Shown in pieces: positions 7,778 through 15,516 of a stretch of DNA of 64,000 nt (position 1 is the first letter of the stretch; every line of letters starts with the position of its first letter). The DNA is from CAYRHN01 sp964424115. GTDB taxonomy: Bacteria; Chloroflexota; Anaerolineae; Anaerolineales; Anaerolineaceae. The stretch is taken from positions 124,001-188,000 of the forward strand of contig CAYRHN010000003.1 in the NCBI GenBank assembly GCA_964424115.1, read 5' to 3'. A program made the translations under genes and the position numbers. Under the pieces are notes generated by a model. That model had not been told where the DNA came from, ran no database searches, and worked only from the letters and a program-made list of their open reading frames with translations.

Positions 7778-10700
7778 ATGATGACTCAGCGAAACAAAGT
7801 ATTCTCCAACGTCATTCGCCTGGGAATGCTGCTGGCGTTGCTCTTCTCGGCCTTGCCGTTCACCCCGGCGCAGGCTGCGACGGCCGCGGCGCCCGGAGCA
7901 GCGCAAGTGCAGGCATCTCCGCAAGCTCTGACCAACACGGTCACGCTCAGCGTGGTTGCGGCGCGCAGCGAACCCAAGGCTTTTGGCGGGGCGGGAGTGA
8001 CCGCCGGTGACCCGGTGGCGCAGTACCGCTTTTTGATCAATGTGGATAATACCGGTGACCCCGACCAGCCTTACGCCCCGGATTGTAAGCCGACCCTGGC
8101 GGACGGCAGCGTCAACCCGGATTATCCTGACCTGTGCAACTGGCCCTCGATCCACACCACGGCCGGGGCCGCGCCGATCCTCACCCAGGGCACGGAGGTG
8201 GATTTCAACACCCTCCAGTCGTTGACCCTGCCAGACGGCAAGTACCTGATCTCGGTCATTGCTGAGGGCTATAAGATCGGCGGGACGCATTTCACCCTCC
8301 CGATGGAAGAACCGGCCATGATCACTGTGGCGCTCCAGCCGCATCCGCTGCCCACCGCCACGATGCGCATCAAGGTCTTTGAGGATAAATCGATGGTGAA
8401 CGGCATGTTCGACGCTCCGGTTGAGGAGCCCAACGGGCTGGCCGGGTTCCGCGCCAGCATCAACGACACGCTGGGCGAGGTGACCACCGATCTGTACGGC
8501 AACCCGCTGTGCAGTGTCTATCAGCAGAACCCGGACGGCAGTTATGTGCTGGATGCCAACGGCGACCCGATCCTGGTCAGCAACGGCAGCGGCTGTTACA
8601 GTGACGCCAACGGCGATATTGTCATCCCCTTCCTCGGCCCGATGCGTTACGATGTGACGGTCGTCCAACCGGATGGGACCAACTGGACCGAGACCACCAC
8701 CCTGGAAGGTTCTTGGAGCTGGGATACCTGGCTGCAGGAAGGTGGAACGGGGTTGGATAACGAGTTCATCGTGGCCGGCGAGCCGTTCCCCTGGACCGAA
8801 TTCGGTTACACCCGCCCGACCGGGGCTTATCCGGTGGCCGCAGATCCGACCACGGTCGGCACGGTCAAAGGCGTGGTGGATGCGGCCCTGGTCTATACTC
8901 CCTTCCAGGGCGGCCTGCCCTACCTGGGCGGGCTGTGGGGTGGGTTGGCCGGTGCCAAGATCGACAAGCCGATCGACCGGCCGTGGATCGCCCTGAACGA
9001 TTTGCAGAACGGCGACACTGCCACGTATGTCGGGCGTGGCAACCCGGATGGCTCTTTTGAAATTCCCAATGTACCGCCGGGCAATTACACGCTCACTTAC
9101 TGGGACGAGCGCCTGTTCTATATGATGGATTTTGTCCAGGTGACGGTCAAACCCAACGAGGTGACCGACACCGGCATTATTTTCCTCTCCAGCTGGTTTA
9201 ACGAGGTACACGGCACGGTCTTTGTGGACCTGGACGGCGACGGCAAGCGGGATGCCAACGAACCCGGCGTGCCGGGCTTTACCGTCACGCTGAAGAACCG
9301 CGATAACTCGACCATGGACCGCATGACCATTTCGGTGGTCACGGATGCCAACGGCAATTACACGCTGGAAAAGACCTACCCGCTGACCTCGTGGATCATC
9401 GTCGAGGCCTACAACGACCGCTATTACACCACCGGGATCACCTACCAGGCCAGCAACCAGCCGACCGAGACGACCGTGCTGGGCAGCGGGGTGGATGTGG
9501 GCGTGCTGCCGATCATCGGGCAGAAAGGGCGGCTGGACTGGGGCGTGAAACCCTACGCTCCCGGCACCAACGGCGGGATCGTCGGCACGGTCTTTTACGA
9601 CTCAATGCGCAACGAGCAGGACGCGCGTTACGCCAAGGCCGAGCCGTACCAGCCCGGCATTCCCAACATGACCGTCAACCTGTATGCTACGGTCAAGAAC
9701 CCGGACGGCAGCTTCGTCAAGGAAGCCGACGGCTCTTACAAGAAAGGCCCGCTGCTGAACACGACCCTGACCGAGACCTTCGTGCAGCCAACTGACTGCC
9801 AGGCGCGGGATGTGGACGGCAACCCGGTCAACCAGTTTGTCCTGCCGCCTGCCAATACCGGCAAGTTGTGCCTGGAAGGACCGTTGGTGGGTATGCAGTT
9901 CCAAAATGGCTTCACCGAGATCGACGGCAATTACGGCTTCAGCGAGATGGTCAACGACCCGGTGACGGGCGCGCCGCTGGCCCAGCCCTTGCCGCTGCCC
10001 GCCGGGGATTACCTGGTGGAAGTGGTGCCGCCGTCGGATACCATCCTCAGCAACCCGCTCTATCAGGTAACGCGCGAGGAGGATATCAACGTCTTCGCCG
10101 GCGACGCGGTCACCCCGCAGATCCCCGAACCGGCCTGCGCCGGCGCGCTGCACACGGTGGATGTGTTGGGCGTGGGCGCCGATGGACCCAACGCAGTCTA
10201 TAACCCATCCTTTGCGGACGTGGGCGGCAGCGCCTACGAAGGCCAGCAGATGCCGTATTGCGACGTGCGCATGGTGACGGTTTCCGACCAGCGCTCGGTG
10301 GCTCCCGGTTTCTTCTTCTTCACCGAGGTGCCCATCCCCGGCAAGTGGAAGGGCTACATCATCAATGACCTGAACCTCTCCACCGACCCGCGCCAGCTTT
10401 TCTTTGGCGAGAAGGCCGGTATTCCCAATTCTCCGATCGGCATTTATGACTTCAACAACCAGCTGGTGGACACGGTCAATTCCGACTTCAACGGCGTGTT
10501 CGAAGTGCTGATGCCTTCTTCTTCCACCTACAACTGCCCGACCCCCGGCGGCCTGTGCCCGAGCGTGTATTACCTGGTGGGCAACGATCCGGGGCAGGTG
10601 GGGCATCCCAATGCCAATTACGACCCGCTCTACCGCACCATCGGCGCCAGCTTCGAGGTCTATCCGGGGCGCATGGTGCCGGCCGACCTGGCCCCGGTGC

Positions 10701-12772
10701 AGATCGGCACCACGCTGACCGCCCCCGGTTCGCAGTTCAACGTGCTGAAATGCTCGGTGGATGATTACACCCCGCAGCTGTTCGCCGTGTCGCAGCCGTA
10801 TGTCAACGGCAGCGGCAGCATCACCATCCAGGGCGCGGCCTTTGGCGCCGTGCAGGGACTCGGTCAGGTAACGCTGGATGGGACGACCATCCTACCGGTG
10901 ACCAGCTGGAGCGACCGCCAGATCGTGGTGGAAGTGCCTGCAGGGACGCCCGCCGGGGCCTATCAACTGGCGGTGACCAACAGCGGCGGCAAGACCACCA
11001 TCAACGGCCTGACCTTCCACGTGCTCGGCGCTGGCTATAATCCGAGCGTGTACGAGGTCGGCCCCGGGCGCACCTATGACCCGGCTGCGCTGGAACACCC
11101 GATCCAGACGGCATTGGATGCCGCGGCTGCCGCCCCAGGCGACGACCTGGTGGTGGTATACCCCAATACGCCGGTGCCCTTCACCAACCCGTTAGGGATT
11201 TACTACGAGAATCCGGTCCTCTATGCCCCGGTCAAGCTGCAGGGCGTAGGTCCCGGCGGCGCCTACCCGGATAACACCGGCGTGCTGGGCTCGATCCTGG
11301 ATGGACGCACGGCAACCGGCGACACGACCTATAACGCCTGGTGGAACACTTTTGTATCCGGATTGACCTGGGATGGCAACCAGAACGTCTATGAAGGCCC
11401 GGTCATCTACGTCCTGGCGCAAGACGGCGAGTTCACAGCGGCTTTCCCGGCGGCGGTGGACGGCTTCATCATCCAGGGCGGCAACCAGCAAGGGCAGGCC
11501 GGGGCGCAAGCCCTGGTGCAGGGCGGCGGCGTGTTCGCCAATGCCTATGCCCGCTACCTGCGCATCACCAACAATATCCTGCAAAGCAATGGCGGCAGCT
11601 ACGGCGGCGCGGTCCGCCTGGGCACGCCCGATCTGAGCCCCGAGCCAAGCAATTTCAACGATCACGTTCAGATCCTGCACAACCGCATTATCGCCAACGG
11701 CGGCACCAACCTGGCCGGCGGGATCGGCATCTTTGCCGGGTCGGACAACTATGAGGTGGCCTATAACGATATTTGCGGCAACTACTCGTCTGAATACGGC
11801 GGCGGGATCAGCCAGTACGGTTACAGCCCGAACGGCTCGATCCACAACAACCGCATCTACTACAACCAGTCCTACGACGAAGGCGGCGGGATCATGATCG
11901 CCGGTCAACTGCCGGCCGACCCCGCCACGCTTTCGCCTGGCGCCGGCCCGGTGAACATCTACGCCAACCTGATCCAGGCCAACCTGTCCAACGACGACGG
12001 CGGCGGGGTGCGCTTCCTGATGGCCGGGAACTTTGAGTACAACCTGTACAACAACATCATTGCCAACAATGTTTCTACCCATGAAGGCGGCGGAGTGTCG
12101 CTGAACGATGCCCCCAACGTGCGCATCTACAACAACACGATCGTCAAGAACATCACCACCGCCACCGCCACCACCAGCGACGGGCTGCCTGCCCCGGCGG
12201 GTGTTTCTACCGTGGCGAACAGCAACCTGCTGCAGCCCACCCTACCCCTGGGTTCGCCTTTGTTCAGCGACCCGCTGCTGTTCAACAATCTGTTCTGGGA
12301 TAACCGCGCTGGTACCTGGGATGGGACGGGTGTTTCCGGCATTGGCCAGCCCGGCGATCCCTTCGCGATCAATAACTGGGACCTGGGTGCAGCAGACGGG
12401 AGCGGCGTGCTTTCGCCCAAGTTCTCGCTGCTGCAGGTGCCTTACGGGTTGGCGGATGCCAGCAATCTGGTGGGCGCCGATCCGCAACTGGTGCAGCCCT
12501 ACACCACCGATCTGGTGATCCTGCCGTGGCGCGGAAACCTCAACTTCATCGGGGTAGATATCGTCGCGGCGGAGGCGCCGATCGACCTGACCGGCGACTA
12601 CCACATCGGGTTGAACTCCCCGGCCATTGACAAGGGCGCCAGCAGCCTGTTCAGCCTGCTTGCTCCGCTGTTCGATATCGATGGCGATCCCCGGCCAACC
12701 GGGAAGGGTTTCGATATTGGCGCGGACGAAGCGGTGTTTATCAATATCTTTTTCCCGTTCTTCAGCCGGTAA
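7778..12772 (+). CDS. Giant multidomain surface protein: SdrD-B, IPT/TIG and beta-helix domains, LP-type tail
   Basis: A 1664-residue secreted protein. A signal peptide (to about residue 35, PAQAATAAA) is followed by several Ig/carboxypeptidase-regulatory-like domains. One SdrD-B-like module near residue 480 shows FVDLDGDGKRDANEPGVPG, a calcium-binding pattern, and another begins near residue 605 (GTVFYDSMRNEQDARY). An IPT/TIG domain follows at about 1000-1085 (ITIQGAAFGAVQGLGQVTL), then a pectin-lyase-like parallel beta-helix at about 1090-1600 with N-N-I and GGG-GGI repeats. Near the end SPAIDKG and DIDGDPRPTGKGFDIGADE match the closing module of many beta-helix surface proteins. The C-terminus is IFFPFFSR. 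An AAGGAGGT ribosome site precedes tandem ATGs. It lies just upstream of the three cupredoxin genes and may be their surface scaffold, which is inference. Confidence 0.88.
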   Translation: MMTQRNKVFSNVIRLGMLLALLFSALPFTPAQAATAAAPGAAQVQASPQALTNTVTLSVVAARSEPKAFGGAGVTAGDPVAQYRFLINVDNTGDPDQPYAPDCKPTLADGSVNPDYPDLCNWPSIHTTAGAAPILTQGTEVDFNTLQSLTLPDGKYLISVIAEGYKIGGTHFTLPMEEPAMITVALQPHPLPTATMRIKVFEDKSMVNGMFDAPVEEPNGLAGFRASINDTLGEVTTDLYGNPLCSVYQQNPDGSYVLDANGDPILVSNGSGCYSDANGDIVIPFLGPMRYDVTVVQPDGTNWTETTTLEGSWSWDTWLQEGGTGLDNEFIVAGEPFPWTEFGYTRPTGAYPVAADPTTVGTVKGVVDAALVYTPFQGGLPYLGGLWGGLAGAKIDKPIDRPWIALNDLQNGDTATYVGRGNPDGSFEIPNVPPGNYTLTYWDERLFYMMDFVQVTVKPNEVTDTGIIFLSSWFNEVHGTVFVDLDGDGKRDANEPGVPGFTVTLKNRDNSTMDRMTISVVTDANGNYTLEKTYPLTSWIIVEAYNDRYYTTGITYQASNQPTETTVLGSGVDVGVLPIIGQKGRLDWGVKPYAPGTNGGIVGTVFYDSMRNEQDARYAKAEPYQPGIPNMTVNLYATVKNPDGSFVKEADGSYKKGPLLNTTLTETFVQPTDCQARDVDGNPVNQFVLPPANTGKLCLEGPLVGMQFQNGFTEIDGNYGFSEMVNDPVTGAPLAQPLPLPAGDYLVEVVPPSDTILSNPLYQVTREEDINVFAGDAVTPQIPEPACAGALHTVDVLGVGADGPNAVYNPSFADVGGSAYEGQQMPYCDVRMVTVSDQRSVAPGFFFFTEVPIPGKWKGYIINDLNLSTDPRQLFFGEKAGIPNSPIGIYDFNNQLVDTVNSDFNGVFEVLMPSSSTYNCPTPGGLCPSVYYLVGNDPGQVGHPNANYDPLYRTIGASFEVYPGRMVPADLAPVQIGTTLTAPGSQFNVLKCSVDDYTPQLFAVSQPYVNGSGSITIQGAAFGAVQGLGQVTLDGTTILPVTSWSDRQIVVEVPAGTPAGAYQLAVTNSGGKTTINGLTFHVLGAGYNPSVYEVGPGRTYDPAALEHPIQTALDAAAAAPGDDLVVVYPNTPVPFTNPLGIYYENPVLYAPVKLQGVGPGGAYPDNTGVLGSILDGRTATGDTTYNAWWNTFVSGLTWDGNQNVYEGPVIYVLAQDGEFTAAFPAAVDGFIIQGGNQQGQAGAQALVQGGGVFANAYARYLRITNNILQSNGGSYGGAVRLGTPDLSPEPSNFNDHVQILHNRIIANGGTNLAGGIGIFAGSDNYEVAYNDICGNYSSEYGGGISQYGYSPNGSIHNNRIYYNQSYDEGGGIMIAGQLPADPATLSPGAGPVNIYANLIQANLSNDDGGGVRFLMAGNFEYNLYNNIIANNVSTHEGGGVSLNDAPNVRIYNNTIVKNITTATATTSDGLPAPAGVSTVANSNLLQPTLPLGSPLFSDPLLFNNLFWDNRAGTWDGTGVSGIGQPGDPFAINNWDLGAADGSGVLSPKFSLLQVPYGLADASNLVGADPQLVQPYTTDLVILPWRGNLNFIGVDIVAAEAPIDLTGDYHIGLNSPAIDKGASSLFSLLAPLFDIDGDPRPTGKGFDIGADEAVFINIFFPFFSR

Positions 12773-12781
12773 TACGATTGG

Positions 12782-12812
12782 TGCGCGGGCGGTCAGGGGA
12801 GCCGCCCGCGCA
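12782..12812 (+). terminator. GC-rich hairpin between the giant surface gene and cupredoxin gene A
   Basis: TGCGCGGGCGG (12782-12792) pairs exactly with CCGCCCGCGCA (12802-12812) around a 9-base loop. It lies 9 bases after the stop codon and 35 bases before the next ATG. The run after the stem is A-rich rather than T-rich, so it may act as a partial terminator or an RNA-stabilising stem rather than a full stop. Confidence 0.55.
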
Positions 12813-12847
12813 AACGAGAAAAATTGTTGCAGAAAAGGAGCGTTCTT

Positions 12848-14179
12848 ATGACCAACAAACGTTTTTCCGGGAAGATGACCCGGCGGGAATTGATCCAATA
12901 CGGCGGCGGCATGCTCGGCGCGCTGCTGGGAGGAGCGGTGCTTTCCAGGGTGATGCTCACCCCGGAAAAGGTCGTCCAGGCTGCTTCGCTGCCGGAGCGC
13001 ATGGGAGTAAATTCGGCGGCGGACCTGCCCGCCAACCTGTCGCTGGTCGGCTCGGACGGCTGGATCCACCTGCCGGACGCCAATCCGGTTGGGGCGTACT
13101 TTCCTGACCCGTGGGCGCCCGCGCCGTTCAATACTTACATGTTCGGCTTCCGCAATGTGACCGGGCTGAACCAGACCCAGATCAGTAACCAGAAGATGAA
13201 AGTGCAGGCCAGCGCGCCCTTGCTGGCCCTGCAGGAAAACCAAACCTTCGTGATCGAGCTGGGCAACCTGGGCTTGCAGATGCGCCCCGACCTGGTCGAC
13301 TCGCACACGGTGCACTGGCACGGCTTCCGCAACGCCATCCCGATGTTCGACGGCGAACCTTCTTCTTCGGTGGCGGTGCCGATCGGGCGCACATTAAAGT
13401 ATGTTTACGTGCCCAAGGATGCCGGCACCTACATGTACCACTGCCACTTTGAAGATGTGGAACACGTGCACATGGGCATGACCGGCATGGCGATCATCCG
13501 CCCGGCCCAGAACGGCAATACCAGCTTCTACCCGAGCGGGAAATATGTCTATAACGACGGCGACGGCAGCACCGGTTACGACCGCGAATACATGATGTTT
13601 ATGAGCGAGGTGTGGGCGTTTGCCCACTGGTGCGATGCGCACATCCAACTGCCGGACTGGAGCGACTACAAGCCCGATTTCTATCTGCTGAACGGGCGCA
13701 GCTACCCGGACACCATCGCCCCCGCGGGCGGCGGGACGGACCTGGCCGGCAGCGGCGAGCTGATCGCCCCGCCCGGACACCCCGAATTGCAGTACCAACC
13801 CTATTCCAGCCTGGTGAAGGTCAACGAAGGCGAGCGCGTGCTGCTGCGCTTCTCCAACCTGGGCTACGAGACCCAGGCAATGACGTTGGGCGGTATCCCG
13901 ATGCGCGTGGTGGGCAAGGACGCCACCTTGCTGCGCGGGTGGGACGGCAGCAATAACAGCTTCACCACCAGTACGGTCACAATCGGCCCTGGCGAGAGCG
14001 TGGATGCCATTTTTACCGCTCCGGCGCACCAGGGCGGCAACCCCGACCGTTATATGCTCTACAACCGCAATTTCTACCGCATGAACAATGCCGGCGGGAG
14101 CGGGTACGGCGGGCAAACCACCGAGATCCACGTCTATCCGGCGGGAACGCTGCCGGTCCAGACCGAGCCCAATACTTAG
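12848..14179 (+). CDS. Two-domain multicopper oxidase-like protein A: copper ligands only in domain 1
   Basis: A 443-residue exported cupredoxin protein. The N-terminus carries a Tat-like signal (TRRELIQYGGG followed by a hydrophobic stretch). Domain 1 has SHTVHWHG, giving His153 as a likely type 1 ligand plus the His156-x-His158 trinuclear pair, and YHCHFEDVEHVHMGM, giving His198-Cys199-His200, His206 and Met211. That is a complete type 1 site plus four trinuclear-site histidines. Domain 2 keeps the fold but has lost its ligands: ETQAMTLGG stands where HxH should be and YNRNFYR where the last His motif should be. It therefore cannot form a trinuclear centre with itself. The ATG at 12848 follows an AAAGGAG site. 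Gene B starts 11 bases downstream. Substrate unknown; metal oxidation or laccase-like activity is possible. Confidence 0.9.
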   Translation: MTNKRFSGKMTRRELIQYGGGMLGALLGGAVLSRVMLTPEKVVQAASLPERMGVNSAADLPANLSLVGSDGWIHLPDANPVGAYFPDPWAPAPFNTYMFGFRNVTGLNQTQISNQKMKVQASAPLLALQENQTFVIELGNLGLQMRPDLVDSHTVHWHGFRNAIPMFDGEPSSSVAVPIGRTLKYVYVPKDAGTYMYHCHFEDVEHVHMGMTGMAIIRPAQNGNTSFYPSGKYVYNDGDGSTGYDREYMMFMSEVWAFAHWCDAHIQLPDWSDYKPDFYLLNGRSYPDTIAPAGGGTDLAGSGELIAPPGHPELQYQPYSSLVKVNEGERVLLRFSNLGYETQAMTLGGIPMRVVGKDATLLRGWDGSNNSFTTSTVTIGPGESVDAIFTAPAHQGGNPDRYMLYNRNFYRMNNAGGSGYGGQTTEIHVYPAGTLPVQTEPNT

Positions 14180-14190
14180 GAGGTTCCGAG

Positions 14191-15498
14191 ATGAAGCTCT
14201 TGCATTTGTTGCGTATCTCTTTCGTTCTGGTGATCGTGGCGGGCGTGTTTGCCCTGCCGGGCAGCACGTGGGTGCCCAAGGCCGCCGCGGCGATGCCCAC
14301 AGACGGCATCCCCTGCACCACCAACCCCAGCGCCACGTTTACCTTCACTGCCAGGGACGGCGTTATCCAAATGCCGGACGGCAACACGGTCTATATGTGG
14401 GGCTACGCGTTGGGAGATGGGCCTTTCCAGCATCCCGGCCCGGTGCTGTGCGTGAACCAGGGCGATACCGTGACGATCGTGCTGCACAATGACCTGCCGG
14501 TGGACGTCTCTTTGACCTTCCCCGGTCAGGCGGATGTGCTGGCGGATGGCGGCCTTTCCCAGCCGCAGTATGACGGCGGCGGAGCCCTGGTCTCGCTGGC
14601 GCAGACGGCTGCGGCCAACGGCGGCACGGTGACCTACAGCTTCGTGGCTGCCGAACCCGGCACGTATTACTATGCCAGCGGAACAGACGCCGAGCTGCAG
14701 GTGCAGATGGGTTTGTTCGGCGGGCTGGTGGTGCGCCCCAGCGGTCACCCGGATTGGGCCTACAACGACCTGGCCACCCAGTTCAACCCGGATACCGAAT
14801 TCCTGCTGATCCTCTCGGAGATCGACCCGGTCTTGCACAGCGCGGTGAACACTGCGGTGCTGAACAGCCAGTCAGTCACGTATGATATGACCCAGTACCG
14901 GGCGCGTTACTGGCTGGTGAACGGGCGCGCCTTCCCGGATACGATCGCCCCCAACGGGGCAGACTGGTTACCCGCCCAACCCTATGGGTCGCTGGCGCGC
15001 ATCCATCCTTATGATGCGGTCAACAATCCTCTGCCGGCGCTGGAGCGCTATATCGGCATTGGACCGGTAGAGTATCCCTTCCACCCGCACGGCTTCAACG
15101 GGCGCATCATTGCCCGCGACGGCAACGTGCTGCGCGGCCCGGTGGGCAACGAGGATCAGTCGTACGAAAAATTCTCCATCCCGGTCGGCCCCGGCCAGAC
15201 CTATGACTCGATCTTCACCTGGGAGGATGTCAACCAGTATGACCCGACAGTCAATCCCATCCCGGTGACGGTGCCCAGCGAACAAAATCTGACCTACGGT
15301 CAATATTTCAGCGGCAGCCCCTACCTGGGCAGTTCCGAGCCGCTACCGCCGGGAAGCACCAGCTATGTGCAGTGCGGCGAATACTATCATGTGGCCCACA
15401 ACCATGCCCTGTCTACGATCACTTCCTGGGGCATGACGATGAGCGGCATGATGACCTACACGCGCATTGACCCGCCCCTGCCCAACAACTGCCCGTAA
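14191..15498 (+). CDS. Two-domain multicopper oxidase-like protein B: trinuclear-site histidines only in domain 2
   Basis: A 435-residue secreted cupredoxin protein with a Sec signal peptide (to about residue 34). It is the mirror image of protein A. In domain 1 the position of the HxH pair reads SLTFPG, and the His-Cys-His motif reads YYYASGTDAELQVQMGL, so no ligand remains. In domain 2 the YPFHPHGFN motif keeps His298-x-His300, and YYHVAHNHALS keeps His403-Asn-His405. The type 1 cysteine is replaced by Asn404 and the type 1 His before the HPH pair is Tyr. It offers four trinuclear histidines and no type 1 copper. The AGGAGG ribosome site overlaps the end of gene A. It most likely pairs with protein A to complete one active site. 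Confidence 0.9.
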   Translation: MKLLHLLRISFVLVIVAGVFALPGSTWVPKAAAAMPTDGIPCTTNPSATFTFTARDGVIQMPDGNTVYMWGYALGDGPFQHPGPVLCVNQGDTVTIVLHNDLPVDVSLTFPGQADVLADGGLSQPQYDGGGALVSLAQTAAANGGTVTYSFVAAEPGTYYYASGTDAELQVQMGLFGGLVVRPSGHPDWAYNDLATQFNPDTEFLLILSEIDPVLHSAVNTAVLNSQSVTYDMTQYRARYWLVNGRAFPDTIAPNGADWLPAQPYGSLARIHPYDAVNNPLPALERYIGIGPVEYPFHPHGFNGRIIARDGNVLRGPVGNEDQSYEKFSIPVGPGQTYDSIFTWEDVNQYDPTVNPIPVTVPSEQNLTYGQYFSGSPYLGSSEPLPPGSTSYVQCGEYYHVAHNHALSTITSWGMTMSGMMTYTRIDPPLPNNCP

Positions 15499-15516
15499 GG
15501 GAAAGGTGGAACAGAG

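Noticed and set aside
7433..9211. 592-codon - strand frame opposite the pseudo-receiver and the giant surface protein
   Set aside because: Same reason: an antisense shadow of a well-supported gene, with no recognisable domain and no ribosome site.
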